Positions 26,920 through 35,097 of a DNA stretch of 64,000 nt are shown in pieces. The notes under the pieces are model-generated. The model was not told the DNA's origin, did no database searches, and was given only the letters and a program-made list of their open reading frames with translations. Each line of letters begins with the position of its first letter. Position 1 is the stretch's first letter. This DNA is from Ruminiclostridium josui JCM 17888 (GTDB lineage Bacteria > Bacillota > Clostridia > Acetivibrionales > DSM-1351), in contig NZ_JAGE01000001.1 of NCBI RefSeq assembly GCF_000526495.1, forward strand, positions 2,910,001 to 2,974,000. Reading direction: 5' to 3'. A program made the position numbers and the translations under genes.

Positions 26920-28137
26920 ATGAGCGTATTATCAAAAGAGCTAGTACAGGAAATAATTGCGGAGAATGATTTTAAAAATCCCGGAGAAATAATCTCCTTT
27001 TTAAAGGAGGCATTTAAAGATGTTCTTCAGGAAATGCTTGAAGCCGAAATGGATGTTTCTCTTGGGTATTCCCGAGATGAGTCAAGACATAAAATTACCG
27101 ACAACAGTAGAAACGGTTACTCAACAAAAAAACTAAAGAGTGAATTCGGCCCTGTACAGATTGATATTCCAAGGGACAGAAAAGGTGAGTTTGAGCCTAA
27201 AATAGTTCCCAAGTACAAAAGGGATGTATCAGGAATTGAGGATAAGGTGATTTCTCTTTATGCCCGAGGCATGTCTACCAGAGATATTCACGATCAGGTT
27301 AAAGAGCTTTATGGAATAGATATTTCTGCTGAAATGGTTAGTAAAATAACTGAAAGAATCCTTCCTGAAATAAAAGAATGGCAAGGTAGGCCCCTTGAGG
27401 CTATCTATCCTTTTGTATTTATGGATGCTATCCATTACAAGGTAAGAACTGATGGACAAATAGTAAATAGAGCTGCTTATGTTGTTATGGGTGTAGATAT
27501 TTCAGGTAAGAAAGATATCCTTGGAATATGGATTGGAGAGAACGAATCCTCCAAGTTCTGGTTAGGTGTGTTAAATGACCTTAAAAACAGAGGTATAGAA
27601 GATGTACTCATATTCTGTGTGGACGGACTTACAGGGCTCAAAGAAGCTATTGCAGCTGCTTTTCCAAAGTCAGAAATTCAAAGGTGTATAATTCATCAAC
27701 TAAGAAACTCATTTAAATATGTTTCATATAAGGATTTGAAGGCTTTTTCAAAGGATTTTAAAACTGTCTACACAAGCCCCAGTGAAGAAATAGCATTAAA
27801 CCGGTTTGAAGACCTGAAAAACAAATGGGGCAAGGATTATCCATATGCATTTAAAAGTTGGGAAAACAATTGGGAAGTTTTATCACCATATTACAAGTTC
27901 CCAGAGCAGATAAGAAAAATAATATATACAACCAATATAATTGAAGGATTGCATCGGCAGTTCAGAAAAGTTACTAAGACAAAATCCGTTTTTCCTTCTG
28001 ATACTTCTCTTGAAAAGATGCTTTATTTGGCATCAATGAATGTAATAAAAAAATGGACTCAACGATACCGGAATTGGGATCAGGTCATGAGTCAATTAAT
28101 GATTATGTACGATGGGAGACTGGATAACTATATTTAA
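26920..28137 (+). CDS. IS256-family transposase
   Basis: DDE transposase (405 residues). The catalytic aspartates are visible in FVFMDAIHYKVR and FCVDGLTGLKEAI, and the glutamate in TTNIIEGLHRQFRK. The family C-terminus (SLEKMLYLASMNVIKKWTQRYRNWDQ) is complete. ATG 26920 follows AGAAAGGA at 26903-26910; an upstream frame from 26848 begins inside the terminal repeat. No frameshift or truncation. Confidence 0.95.
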   Translation: MSVLSKELVQEIIAENDFKNPGEIISFLKEAFKDVLQEMLEAEMDVSLGYSRDESRHKITDNSRNGYSTKKLKSEFGPVQIDIPRDRKGEFEPKIVPKYKRDVSGIEDKVISLYARGMSTRDIHDQVKELYGIDISAEMVSKITERILPEIKEWQGRPLEAIYPFVFMDAIHYKVRTDGQIVNRAAYVVMGVDISGKKDILGIWIGENESSKFWLGVLNDLKNRGIEDVLIFCVDGLTGLKEAIAAAFPKSEIQRCIIHQLRNSFKYVSYKDLKAFSKDFKTVYTSPSEEIALNRFEDLKNKWGKDYPYAFKSWENNWEVLSPYYKFPEQIRKIIYTTNIIEGLHRQFRKVTKTKSVFPSDTSLEKMLYLASMNVIKKWTQRYRNWDQVMSQLMIMYDGRLDNYI

Positions 28138-28240
28138 AACATAGAGCAAAGCCCCCACCGCCCTGAAGGGCTCGTCCTCATTGCCGGACGGGCTAGACCT
28201 TCAAAATACAGGTATAAGCATAGAAATACCATTATTAAAT

Positions 28241-28297
28241 AATTATTGCCAGATTTAATCTAAATAATGCATAAAAATAGAATAATCTGGCAATAAT
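28241..28297 (+). terminator. Hairpin at the end of the IS
   Basis: AATTATTGCCAGATT (28241-28255) pairs perfectly with AATCTGGCAATAATT (28283-28297). It lies inside the element, after the transposase, and may stop transcription leaving or entering it. Confidence 0.55.
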
Positions 28298-28368
28298 TTG
28301 AAATATAGTATTAAATTTTTGAGAGTTAATACTTTGGAAATACTTAGCCATCATTGAGTTTGAAAGGC

Positions 28369-28391
28369 TTCATACACAAAATTATTTACAG
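28369..28391 (-). repeat. Right terminal inverted repeat of the IS
   Basis: Reverse complement identical to 26836-26858 over 23 bases. Confidence 0.9.
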
Positions 28392-28394
28392 TCC

Positions 28395-28404
28395 CTATTT
28401 ATCG
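28395..28404 (+). repeat. Right copy of the IS target-site repeat
   Basis: CTATTTATCG, matching 26823-26832. It contains the stop codon and last codons of the minus-strand gene ending at 28395, so the insertion left that gene intact. Confidence 0.75.
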
Positions 28405-29039
28405 CTTATATTTGTACTTTCTGAACGGGGAATTCTTGATATTTTCCAATCACCTTTTACTTTCTTCAAGTAAAAAGTGGTTTGAATATGATTTGAACCT
28501 GAAATTTCCTCATTAGTGGAGGCAGACTGAATTTCCAAAATGTCTGTACCACTAAAGAAGCACATAGAACCGTTTACTTTGTAATCTAATTTGTAAGATA
28601 ATTTAACCGTTATATGAGATGCAAAGGGTATCTTAAATATTGAAATTATTTTAAATGATTTAAGATCCAACTTTTTTAGCTCACCTTTTTTATTAAGCAT
28701 ATTTTGAATACCTAAATCATAGGAATTGAAAATATACTTGAGCTTATCATTATTACTGTCGTTAGCAAAATAATATTTTTTATAGAAATCACGAAAACCT
28801 GTTATTTTCTTATCCGCTATGTTTTTTACTCCTATATCATTATCAGGGATATAATCGGTAGAAAGCATATTTATTCCTTCAATGGACTGCATATACTTAT
28901 TTATAAATCCAGTAATTTCAGGTTTGTTTGTAAAAAATATAAGCTGATCGATTAGTATGTAGGCTAACAGTACAAATGCAATAAGCAACACATTACCGAT
29001 AATTATTTTTTTCTTTTTAGAGAATTTATTCATTATCAA
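28395..29039 (-). CDS. Membrane-anchored protein of the MacB-like export locus
   Basis: A 214-residue protein with a lysine-rich start (NKFSKKKK), one membrane segment (about residues 12-32) and an extracytoplasmic domain of about 180 residues. The domain ends KVKGDWKISRIPRS, a pattern seen in secreted NTF2-like or lumazine-binding-like proteins. The TTG at 29039 is 9 bases after GGAGG; ATG at 29033 is the alternative. Its start overlaps the ATPase gene by 14 bases, so it is the last gene of the operon. The IS lies directly after its stop codon. Function is unknown. Confidence 0.7.
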   Translation of the reverse strand: MIMNKFSKKKKIIIGNVLLIAFVLLAYILIDQLIFFTNKPEITGFINKYMQSIEGINMLSTDYIPDNDIGVKNIADKKITGFRDFYKKYYFANDSNNDKLKYIFNSYDLGIQNMLNKKGELKKLDLKSFKIISIFKIPFASHITVKLSYKLDYKVNGSMCFFSGTDILEIQSASTNEEISGSNHIQTTFYLKKVKGDWKISRIPRSESTNISDK

Positions 29040-29727
29040 TACAATTATCCTCCAATACTTTATCGCTACTGAGCATACCGTCGGCTATTTCAATGATTCT
29101 TTTGCAGTAGCCCGCGATTTTTATATCATGAGTTACGATTACAACAGTAACGCCCTTTTTATTGAAATTCTGCAACAGGAGCATAATTTCATCTGCAGTA
29201 TTACTGTCAAGTGCTCCTGTAGGCTCATCGGCTAAAATAACTGACGGATTATTAACAAGAGTTCTTGCAAGAGCTACTCTCTGCTTTTGACCTCCAGACA
29301 TTGTTCCTACCTTTTGATTGCATAATGCTTCAATACCCACCATTGCCATTGCCTCTCTTGCTTTTGTTTTCATTTTTAATATTGGCACTTTACTGAAAAA
29401 TAATGGAGTCATAACATTTTGAAGAGCCGTATCATTATTCACAAGAGCGAAGTCTTGCAGGAGAATTCCAATATAATTATTTCTGTAAAATGCAAGCTTT
29501 CCCTCTGATAAGCCATCTATCTGCTTTCCGTCTAAATAATAGGAACCACTTGTTGGATTATCAAGACAGCCAAGGATGTGCATAAGGGTTGATTTTCCGG
29601 CGCCTGATCTTCCCATAATTGCTACCATTTCTCCATTGTTTATGGTTAAGGATATATCCTTTATAGCAGTTAGTTCATTTTTTTTGCCAATATTGAATTT
29701 CTTTGATAAATTATTAATTTCAATCAT
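29026..29727 (-). CDS. ABC transporter ATP-binding protein (MacB/LolD type)
   Basis: A 233-residue ATPase. Walker A: MGRSGAGKSTLMHILGCLDNPTSG (about residues 38-61). Signature: MSGGQKQRVALARTL. Walker B: VILADEPTGALDS. Switch: VTHD. The glycine-rich and DEPTGALDS sequences place it in the MacB/LolD/FtsE group, which work with FtsX-type permeases. GGAG precedes the ATG. It lies between two permeases upstream and a membrane-anchored protein downstream, all minus strand. Related ATPases occur in lactococcin-972-type export loci. Confidence 0.92.
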   Translation of the reverse strand: MIEINNLSKKFNIGKKNELTAIKDISLTINNGEMVAIMGRSGAGKSTLMHILGCLDNPTSGSYYLDGKQIDGLSEGKLAFYRNNYIGILLQDFALVNNDTALQNVMTPLFFSKVPILKMKTKAREAMAMVGIEALCNQKVGTMSGGQKQRVALARTLVNNPSVILADEPTGALDSNTADEIMLLLQNFNKKGVTVVIVTHDIKIAGYCKRIIEIADGMLSSDKVLEDNCIDNE

Positions 29728-29739
29728 AAATAAGTCTCC

Positions 29740-30975
29740 TTAATTTATATTAAGCATTTCCACAGGATTGTTTTTTCTTAATGCATAGAATGGAATAATA
29801 AAAGAAAGCAAAGCCAGTAGTATGCATACCACTGCTGTTAAAGTAATACTTTGGGAATTCATAATAAAATATACATTTACGATTCTGGAGTTATTACTGT
29901 GATAAAAAGCAGATAGTCCGATAACAAACAAGATTCCGGCAAAAATAAAATATAAAAGTGAGTAAACTCCGGTGATAATAATTGTTTTCTTTCTTGAGCA
30001 ACCTGTTAGGTAATAGATGCTGAAGGTTTCCATGTTAGTAAGTGTTGTAAGAAGGCACATGGTGATAATCCCACACATGGATATTAAAACCAGCATGAAT
30101 ACAAAGGGCAGTATAATTGCTACAAGCTGAGAATTTTCGTTTTTTTCAGATTCAATTAATTCCGTATCCATTTTAGTGTAAGAAAATGTAAGTCTTTTCC
30201 GCAGACTCTCAATTTCACTTCTAGGACAAGATTTGTCCAGATAAATAAGGGCATTTGGAGTTATTTGGGAAGGAATTTGTAATTGTGAGCCCGGAGCTAT
30301 CAAAAAAAGCTCATTTTCTATCATATTTATAAAGAGCTTTGAAACTGGTAAATCTAAATTAATAGAGGTATAGTCAAGAATCAACACTTGTTCAGGTTTT
30401 GCAAGCTTACCTGTAATAACTAGATTACATTTTTGAATTCTATAATTATTATCAACAAAAGTATATCCTGTGAGTTTGTCTCCTATCTTATAGTTTTTAG
30501 CATAGATTCCCCCTATGACACAGGGAACATAACCATTAACTTTTTCCACACCGAACCATTTTCCTTCGGACAAGGGATATCTGATTGCTTTAGCTGTTTC
30601 ATCATCATATAAAATTACATTGGAAGCTTCCTTGCCGTTTGCGGGTAATTTGTCTTCAAGTTGCTTTCTGTTAAAATATATAAAAGTTCCGCCTATTTCA
30701 GAAATACCTTTGAACCACTTGAAATCCTTTGTTTTAACGCGTAAGTCAGAATAAAAATCAAGTGTTATTTTATCTTTCTTATACCAATTGGGATCTATGC
30801 AGTAGATAATTCGGTCACTGCTGTTCTTAAATGTATTTATACTGCTGTTACTGTATAGAGACATATTTGACCCAACTACCATTATTATCCCTATGATTGC
30901 AAATTCTAAAACCAGTATGATATTCAAAACCTTATTTTTGTTAAATAATTTTAAAGCTAAAAAAAGGATTTTCAC
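29740..30975 (-). CDS. FtsX/MacB-like permease, second
   Basis: A 411-residue membrane protein with one N-terminal membrane helix (about 15-37), a large extracytoplasmic domain (about 40-285) and three C-terminal helices (about 288-400), ending FYALRKNNPVEMLNIN, a typical FtsX-family tail. The start is GTG at 30975 after AGGTGG. It is 12 bases ahead of the ATPase. Together with the neighbouring permease it probably forms a heteromeric mechanotransmission-type transporter, not a pore-type exporter. Confidence 0.82.
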   Translation of the reverse strand: MKILFLALKLFNKNKVLNIILVLEFAIIGIIMVVGSNMSLYSNSSINTFKNSSDRIIYCIDPNWYKKDKITLDFYSDLRVKTKDFKWFKGISEIGGTFIYFNRKQLEDKLPANGKEASNVILYDDETAKAIRYPLSEGKWFGVEKVNGYVPCVIGGIYAKNYKIGDKLTGYTFVDNNYRIQKCNLVITGKLAKPEQVLILDYTSINLDLPVSKLFINMIENELFLIAPGSQLQIPSQITPNALIYLDKSCPRSEIESLRKRLTFSYTKMDTELIESEKNENSQLVAIILPFVFMLVLISMCGIITMCLLTTLTNMETFSIYYLTGCSRKKTIIITGVYSLLYFIFAGILFVIGLSAFYHSNNSRIVNVYFIMNSQSITLTAVVCILLALLSFIIPFYALRKNNPVEMLNIN

Positions 30976-30992
30976 ACTTTCACCACCTATAA

Positions 30993-32087
30993 TTACGTAT
31001 TAAATTTCTGACTTGAAATTAATGAATTTCTAAAAAAGCTTAAAGCAAATGGAGCTATAATCGTAATGATTATTAATACAAAACAGGTATAAATAATAAT
31101 GCAGTCTTGAAATGTTACAGTTATATCAGAAATAACTCTTCCCAGAGATAATTGCCGTAAAAGGAAAAACAGGCACATACTAATTATATATGAAAACGAA
31201 AAAATGAGAACAAGCTGGGCGAACACTAGAAAAATAGTCATAAAACGGGAGCAGCCACAAATGCGGAGAATTATGTAATCCCTTCTGCATTTTTTCATCA
31301 TATATTTATATATAAATATAAAATTTAATATTGCAATAATGCCGATAAAAACACTCGCAATCAAAGGAAAGAATAAGCTAGATATAGTTTTCTGAGAGAC
31401 TGGCTTCGGAAGACGTACCGTTCCTTGAAATGTATTTTCAAAATACTGCTGAAGATCTTCTTTTTGATTTTGAGAAACATCTGGGTGAATAATTACCCGG
31501 AAGGATGAAAGATATAACAAATTAAGCCCAGTTGTATATGGTATTTCATCTAAATATCCACCATGACGTATTCCAGAGGCCCTAAAACTATTTCCTGCAA
31601 TTCTCAGTGTATCATCTATTTTATATTCTTCTGCGGAGGGATTAAGCTCTTTGTTCTGATTGCTGGGTATGACTACTTTTTTGCACTTTTTGATGTCTTC
31701 CTGTGAAATTGGTGTTCCAAATACATCATTACTGCAAAGTTCTGGATGTAAATAAGCTATAAGTTCTCTTGGCTGTTTTTCGGATGAGCTCTTATCAAAA
31801 AAATGGAATTCAATATTTTCTATCTCGGCTATTCCGTTATTTGCTATCTTAGCTGCAATGTCATGATTCTTAGCATTATATTTACCGTTTGACATATTTA
31901 CGGCTATTGTACGCATTGCTGTATATGTAGCCACGTATGATGCCCTTGACTTAACTATAGTTGTGAAGAAAAATGTGACAGATAGGATTGTAATAATCTG
32001 AACTAGCAAAAGCACAGCTGATATCAGACGGTTGTTTTTTATTAGTGAAATAGTTTTGCAAAATAATAAATATATGTTCTTTTTCAT
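30993..32087 (-). CDS. FtsX/MacB-like permease, first
   Basis: A 364-residue protein with the same plan: one N-terminal helix (about 20-42), an extracytoplasmic domain (about 45-235) and three helices near the C-terminus (about 240-355). The ATG at 32087 follows GGAG by 6 bases; a longer frame starts at a TTG at 32105 with no ribosome-binding site. It is the first transporter gene after the secreted 161-residue protein and is separated from it by a terminator-like hairpin. Confidence 0.78.
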   Translation of the reverse strand: MKKNIYLLFCKTISLIKNNRLISAVLLLVQIITILSVTFFFTTIVKSRASYVATYTAMRTIAVNMSNGKYNAKNHDIAAKIANNGIAEIENIEFHFFDKSSSEKQPRELIAYLHPELCSNDVFGTPISQEDIKKCKKVVIPSNQNKELNPSAEEYKIDDTLRIAGNSFRASGIRHGGYLDEIPYTTGLNLLYLSSFRVIIHPDVSQNQKEDLQQYFENTFQGTVRLPKPVSQKTISSLFFPLIASVFIGIIAILNFIFIYKYMMKKCRRDYIILRICGCSRFMTIFLVFAQLVLIFSFSYIISMCLFFLLRQLSLGRVISDITVTFQDCIIIYTCFVLIIITIIAPFALSFFRNSLISSQKFNT

Positions 32088-32123
32088 ATTGAACTCCAAT
32101 TCCAATATTTAATAAATTTTTAT

Positions 32124-32165
32124 AAAGGCAACAGATTACTGTATTGCAGTAAATCTGCTGCCTTT
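32124..32165 (-). terminator. Hairpin between the secreted-protein gene and its transporter genes
   Basis: AAAGGCAACAGATTACTG (32124-32141) pairs with 32147-32165 with one bulge and one G-U pair. On the minus strand it follows the secreted-protein gene and precedes the permease gene. It would give much more secreted-protein mRNA than transporter mRNA. Confidence 0.65.
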
Positions 32166-32186
32166 TGTAATTTATATTTGTAGATT

Positions 32187-32672
32187 TTAATAAATATTCA
32201 GTCTTGAATCCTTATTTATAGTTTGACCATATGTAGGATCATATCCGTTTTGGAAGGTATAACCATTATATGTGGCTGCATAGGCATAACCGGTTGCATG
32301 GTCATATCCTGATAGTTCTGCAGCAATAGAAATATTTTGAATTCCGCTCCCAATCGCACTGAATGAGGAATGTCTTTGTACACCTGTTGTGGCAGAGCCA
32401 TTAACTAAATAAGCATAAACCTCGCGGGCTTTATATGTTGCTGCACCAGCTGTTGCGGTACAACGAGCATCATCATATGGGAATGAAGTACCATAATCAT
32501 ACGATACTTGAAGATAATATGTACCGCCGCTGTCAGTAAAGGTTTGGCTGTCCGAACTAGAACAGGAATGAGCAAATGTTGCTGCACCTGAGCCGTAAGC
32601 AAGAATAGAAAAAGTGACTAAAAGAGATAAAATGATAGTTATTAATTTACCACTATTTACTTTTGCAAGCAT
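32187..32672 (-). CDS. Secreted 161-residue protein, candidate substrate of the MacB-like locus
   Basis: An exported protein with a signal peptide (LITIILSLLVTFSILAYGSG, cut around residue 30). The mature part (about 130 residues) is rich in S, T, G, Y and A, with only two cysteines (37 and 71), which could form one disulfide. The start is ATG after AAAGGAG. It leads a unit with two FtsX-like permeases, an ATPase and a membrane-anchored protein. That order resembles lactococcin-972-type bacteriocin loci, but I do not recognise the lactococcin 972 motif itself, so a bacteriocin role is only a possibility. Confidence 0.7.
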   Translation of the reverse strand: MLAKVNSGKLITIILSLLVTFSILAYGSGAATFAHSCSSSDSQTFTDSGGTYYLQVSYDYGTSFPYDDARCTATAGAATYKAREVYAYLVNGSATTGVQRHSSFSAIGSGIQNISIAAELSGYDHATGYAYAATYNGYTFQNGYDPTYGQTINKDSRLNIY

Positions 32673-32910
32673 AAATAACTCCTTTCAATAGTGTTAAATT
32701 TAGTTAATCAACTTGCCACATATTAACATATATTAAAATCAATGTCAATGAATGTAAATTTCTATTTATTGTGATGAAATATTCAAAATATAACTTAGAT
32801 GAAATGTATAATACGTTAAATTCATAGGGATAAATGGTAAAACTAAAACTCATTTAGCATTCCAGAAATATATCACATAGTCGTAAAACTGTTAATTTGC
32901 TAACAAAGTA
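32673..32910. other. Gene-free spacer between divergent units
   Basis: AT-rich intergenic DNA between the start of the minus-strand secreted-protein gene and the pgk-tpi promoter at 32911. It should hold the promoter of the minus-strand unit. No open frame with a ribosome-binding site and no clear hairpin was seen. Confidence 0.5.
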
Positions 32911-32939
32911 TTGAAATAGCATGTAAAAAGAGGTAAAAT
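32911..32939 (+). promoter_or_regulatory. Sigma-A promoter of pgk-tpi
   Basis: TTGAAA (32911-32916), a 17-base spacer and TAAAAT (32934-32939), 107 bases before the start codon. The -35 box and spacing are the same as for gap. Confidence 0.65.
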
Positions 32940-33046
32940 TACTTTGGTTATTTGGATGGAAATTTGGATATTATACATATTGCAATCATTTCCTAAATTT
33001 TGACTCATCTTATAAATAAATAAAATATATACAGGAGCGTGAAGTT

Positions 33047-34987
33047 ATGAGCATGATGAACAAAAAAACAATTGAAGACATTGATGTTGCCGGCAAAAAG
33101 GTAATAGTAAGAGTTGATTTTAACGTGCCATTGGACGCAGACAGAAAGATTACTGATGACAAGAGAATAGTTGGAGCACTTCCTACTATTAAGTATCTTG
33201 TTGACAAGGGAGCTAAGACTATACTTGTATCCCATTTAGGAAGACCAAAGGATGGTTTTGAAGATAAATTCAGCATGAAGCCGACAGCTGTAAGACTTGG
33301 CGAACTTCTTGGAAAAGAAGTAATAATGGCTAAGGATGTTATAGGAGAAGATGCAAAGGCAAAGGCTGCTGCATTAAAAGACGGCGAAGTTCTTATGCTT
33401 GAGAACGTAAGATTCCACAAGGAAGAAACAAAGAACGATGCTAACTTTGCAAAAGAACTTGCAAGCATGGCTGAAATATTCGTAAATGATGCATTCGGAA
33501 CTGCTCACAGAGCACACGCTTCTACTGCAGGTTTGGCTGACTATCTCCCTGCTGTATGCGGATTCCTTATAAAGAAAGAAATTGAATTCATGGGTAAGGC
33601 ATTGGCTAACCCTGCAAGACCATTTGTAGCAATCCTGGGTGGTGCAAAGGTTTCTGACAAAATCGCAGTTATCGAAAACCTCATTGACAAAGTTGATACT
33701 TTGATAATCGGTGGTGGTATGGCTTATACCTTCTTAAAGGCAAAAGGATATCACATCGGAAATTCAATCTGTGAAGATGACAAGATTGATTTGGCTAAGA
33801 CTCTTATGGAAAAAGCAGAAGCTAAGGGAGTTGACTTGATGCTTCCAATTGGAAGTATGGTAGCTCAGGAATTCAAGAACGATACTGAAATCAAATACGT
33901 TCCATCAGATGCAATGCCAGACGGATGGATGGGTATGGATATCGGATCACTTACAATAGAAAAATTCGCAAAAGAAATAAAGAAAGCAAAGACAGTTATC
34001 TGGAACGGACCTATGGGAGTATTTGAATTCCCTAACTTCGCAACAGGTACAAAGGAAATAGCAAAGGCAGTTGCAGAATCAGGAGCACTTTCAATAGTTG
34101 GTGGTGGAGACTCAGCTGCTGCAGTTGAACAACTAGGTTTTGCTGATAAGATTACACATATTTCCACTGGTGGAGGAGCTTCTCTTGAATTCTTGGAAGG
34201 AAAAGTACTTCCTGGAATAGCAGTACTTATGGATAAGAACCCAAGAAAAGTAATTGCTGCTGGTAACTGGAAAATGAATAAAACTCCTTCTGAAGCTGTT
34301 GAATTTATAAATGCATTAAAGCCTGCTGTTGCGGATGCAGATAATGAAGTAGTAGTTGGTGTTCCATTTGTATGTCTACCTGGAGTTGTTGAAGCTGCTA
34401 AAGGTTCAAATATAAAGGTTGCAGCACAGAATATGCACTGGGAAGAAAAAGGAGCATTTACAGGGGAAGTTTCCGGCCCAATGCTTGCAGACCTCGGTGT
34501 TGATTATGTAATTATCGGTCACTCTGAAAGAAGAGAATATTTTGCTGAAACCGACGAAATGATAAACAAAAAGGCTCATGCAATATTCAAATATGGTATG
34601 ACTCCAATCATCTGCTGTGGTGAAACACTCACTCAGAGAGAACAGGGAGTTACAGCTGACCATATCAGATATCAGATTAAGGTAGCGTTACTTGGTTTGA
34701 CTGCGGAACAAGTTAGCAAGCTTGTTATTGCATACGAACCAATCTGGGCTATTGGAACAGGTAAGACTGCTACAAATGAACAAGCAAATGAAGTTTGCTC
34801 AGTTATCAGAGAATTGGTTGCTGAACTTTATGGTGCAGACGTAGCTGAAAAAGTTAGAATTCAGTACGGCGGAAGCGTTAATGCAAAGAACGCTGCTGAT
34901 TTGTTTGCAATGTCTGATATAGATGGTGGACTTGTTGGTGGAGCAAGCTTAAAGGTTGAGGATTTCTCAATAATAGCAAAAGCATAA
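33047..34987 (+). CDS. pgk-tpiA: Bifunctional phosphoglycerate kinase / triosephosphate isomerase fusion
   Basis: One uninterrupted 646-residue frame carrying two complete glycolytic enzymes. The Pgk part (about 1-395) has [23 protein letters not shown] and the C-terminal nucleotide motif [13 protein letters not shown]. The TIM part (about 399-646) starts [15 protein letters not shown] and has the catalytic histidine in [11 protein letters not shown], the glutamate in [14 protein letters not shown] and the phosphate loop YGGSVNAKN. An internal methionine (residue 395, ATG at 34229) at the junction could allow separate TIM synthesis, but has only a weak upstream site. Such fusions are known from Thermotoga, where the join uses frameshifting; here no shift is needed. 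AGGAG precedes the start. Confidence 0.96.
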   Translation: MSMMNKKTIEDIDVAGKKVIVRVDFNVPLDADRKITDDKRIVGALPTIKYLVDKGAKTILVSHLGRPKDGFEDKFSMKPTAVRLGELLGKEVIMAKDVIGEDAKAKAAALKDGEVLMLENVRFHKEETKNDANFAKELASMAEIFVNDAFGTAHRAHASTAGLADYLPAVCGFLIKKEIEFMGKALANPARPFVAILGGAKVSDKIAVIENLIDKVDTLIIGGGMAYTFLKAKGYHIGNSICEDDKIDLAKTLMEKAEAKGVDLMLPIGSMVAQEFKNDTEIKYVPSDAMPDGWMGMDIGSLTIEKFAKEIKKAKTVIWNGPMGVFEFPNFATGTKEIAKAVAESGALSIVGGGDSAAAVEQLGFADKITHISTGGGASLEFLEGKVLPGIAVLMDKNPRKVIAAGNWKMNKTPSEAVEFINALKPAVADADNEVVVGVPFVCLPGVVEAAKGSNIKVAAQNMHWEEKGAFTGEVSGPMLADLGVDYVIIGHSERREYFAETDEMINKKAHAIFKYGMTPIICCGETLTQREQGVTADHIRYQIKVALLGLTAEQVSKLVIAYEPIWAIGTGKTATNEQANEVCSVIRELVAELYGADVAEKVRIQYGGSVNAKNAADLFAMSDIDGGLVGGASLKVEDFSIIAKA

Positions 34988-35037
34988 GTTTTCTCTGTCT
35001 GGAGATAATTTAGATTTAAGTATAAAATTGAATTATC

Positions 35038-35065
35038 TGACCCTCCGGTTAGTACTGGAGGGTCA
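35038..35065 (+). promoter_or_regulatory. Intergenic hairpin between pgk-tpi and gpmI
   Basis: Perfect 9-bp stem TGACCCTCC (35038-35046) and GGAGGGTCA (35057-35065) with a 10-base loop. No T run follows, so mRNA processing or stabilisation is more likely than termination. gpmI starts 32 bases later. Confidence 0.5.
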
Positions 35066-35097
35066 AACTATAGTAACATTAAGAGGGAGATAACCAC

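Larger units (their letters stand above)
26833..28394 (+). mobile_element. IS256-family insertion sequence, intact
   Basis: An element of about 1.56 kb with 23-bp perfect terminal inverted repeats at 26836-26858 and 28369-28391 (CTGTAAATAATTTTGTGTAT plus GAA, and its complement). It contains one transposase gene and is flanked by direct repeats CTATTTATCG. Perfect ends and an intact transposase suggest a recent insertion. Downstream of the transposase it has a GC-richer stretch (28145-28200) and a 15-bp perfect hairpin (28241-28297). Confidence 0.9.

Noticed and set aside
28145-28200. GC-richer stretch with small repeats after the transposase, considered as a CRISPR or tRNA remnant
   Set aside because: No regular repeat spacing or tRNA cloverleaf. 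It lies inside the IS boundaries and is best taken as part of the element.
32187-32672. Calling the secreted protein a lactococcin 972 homologue
   Set aside because: The locus layout is similar, but I could not see the family's sequence motif, so only the resemblance is reported.
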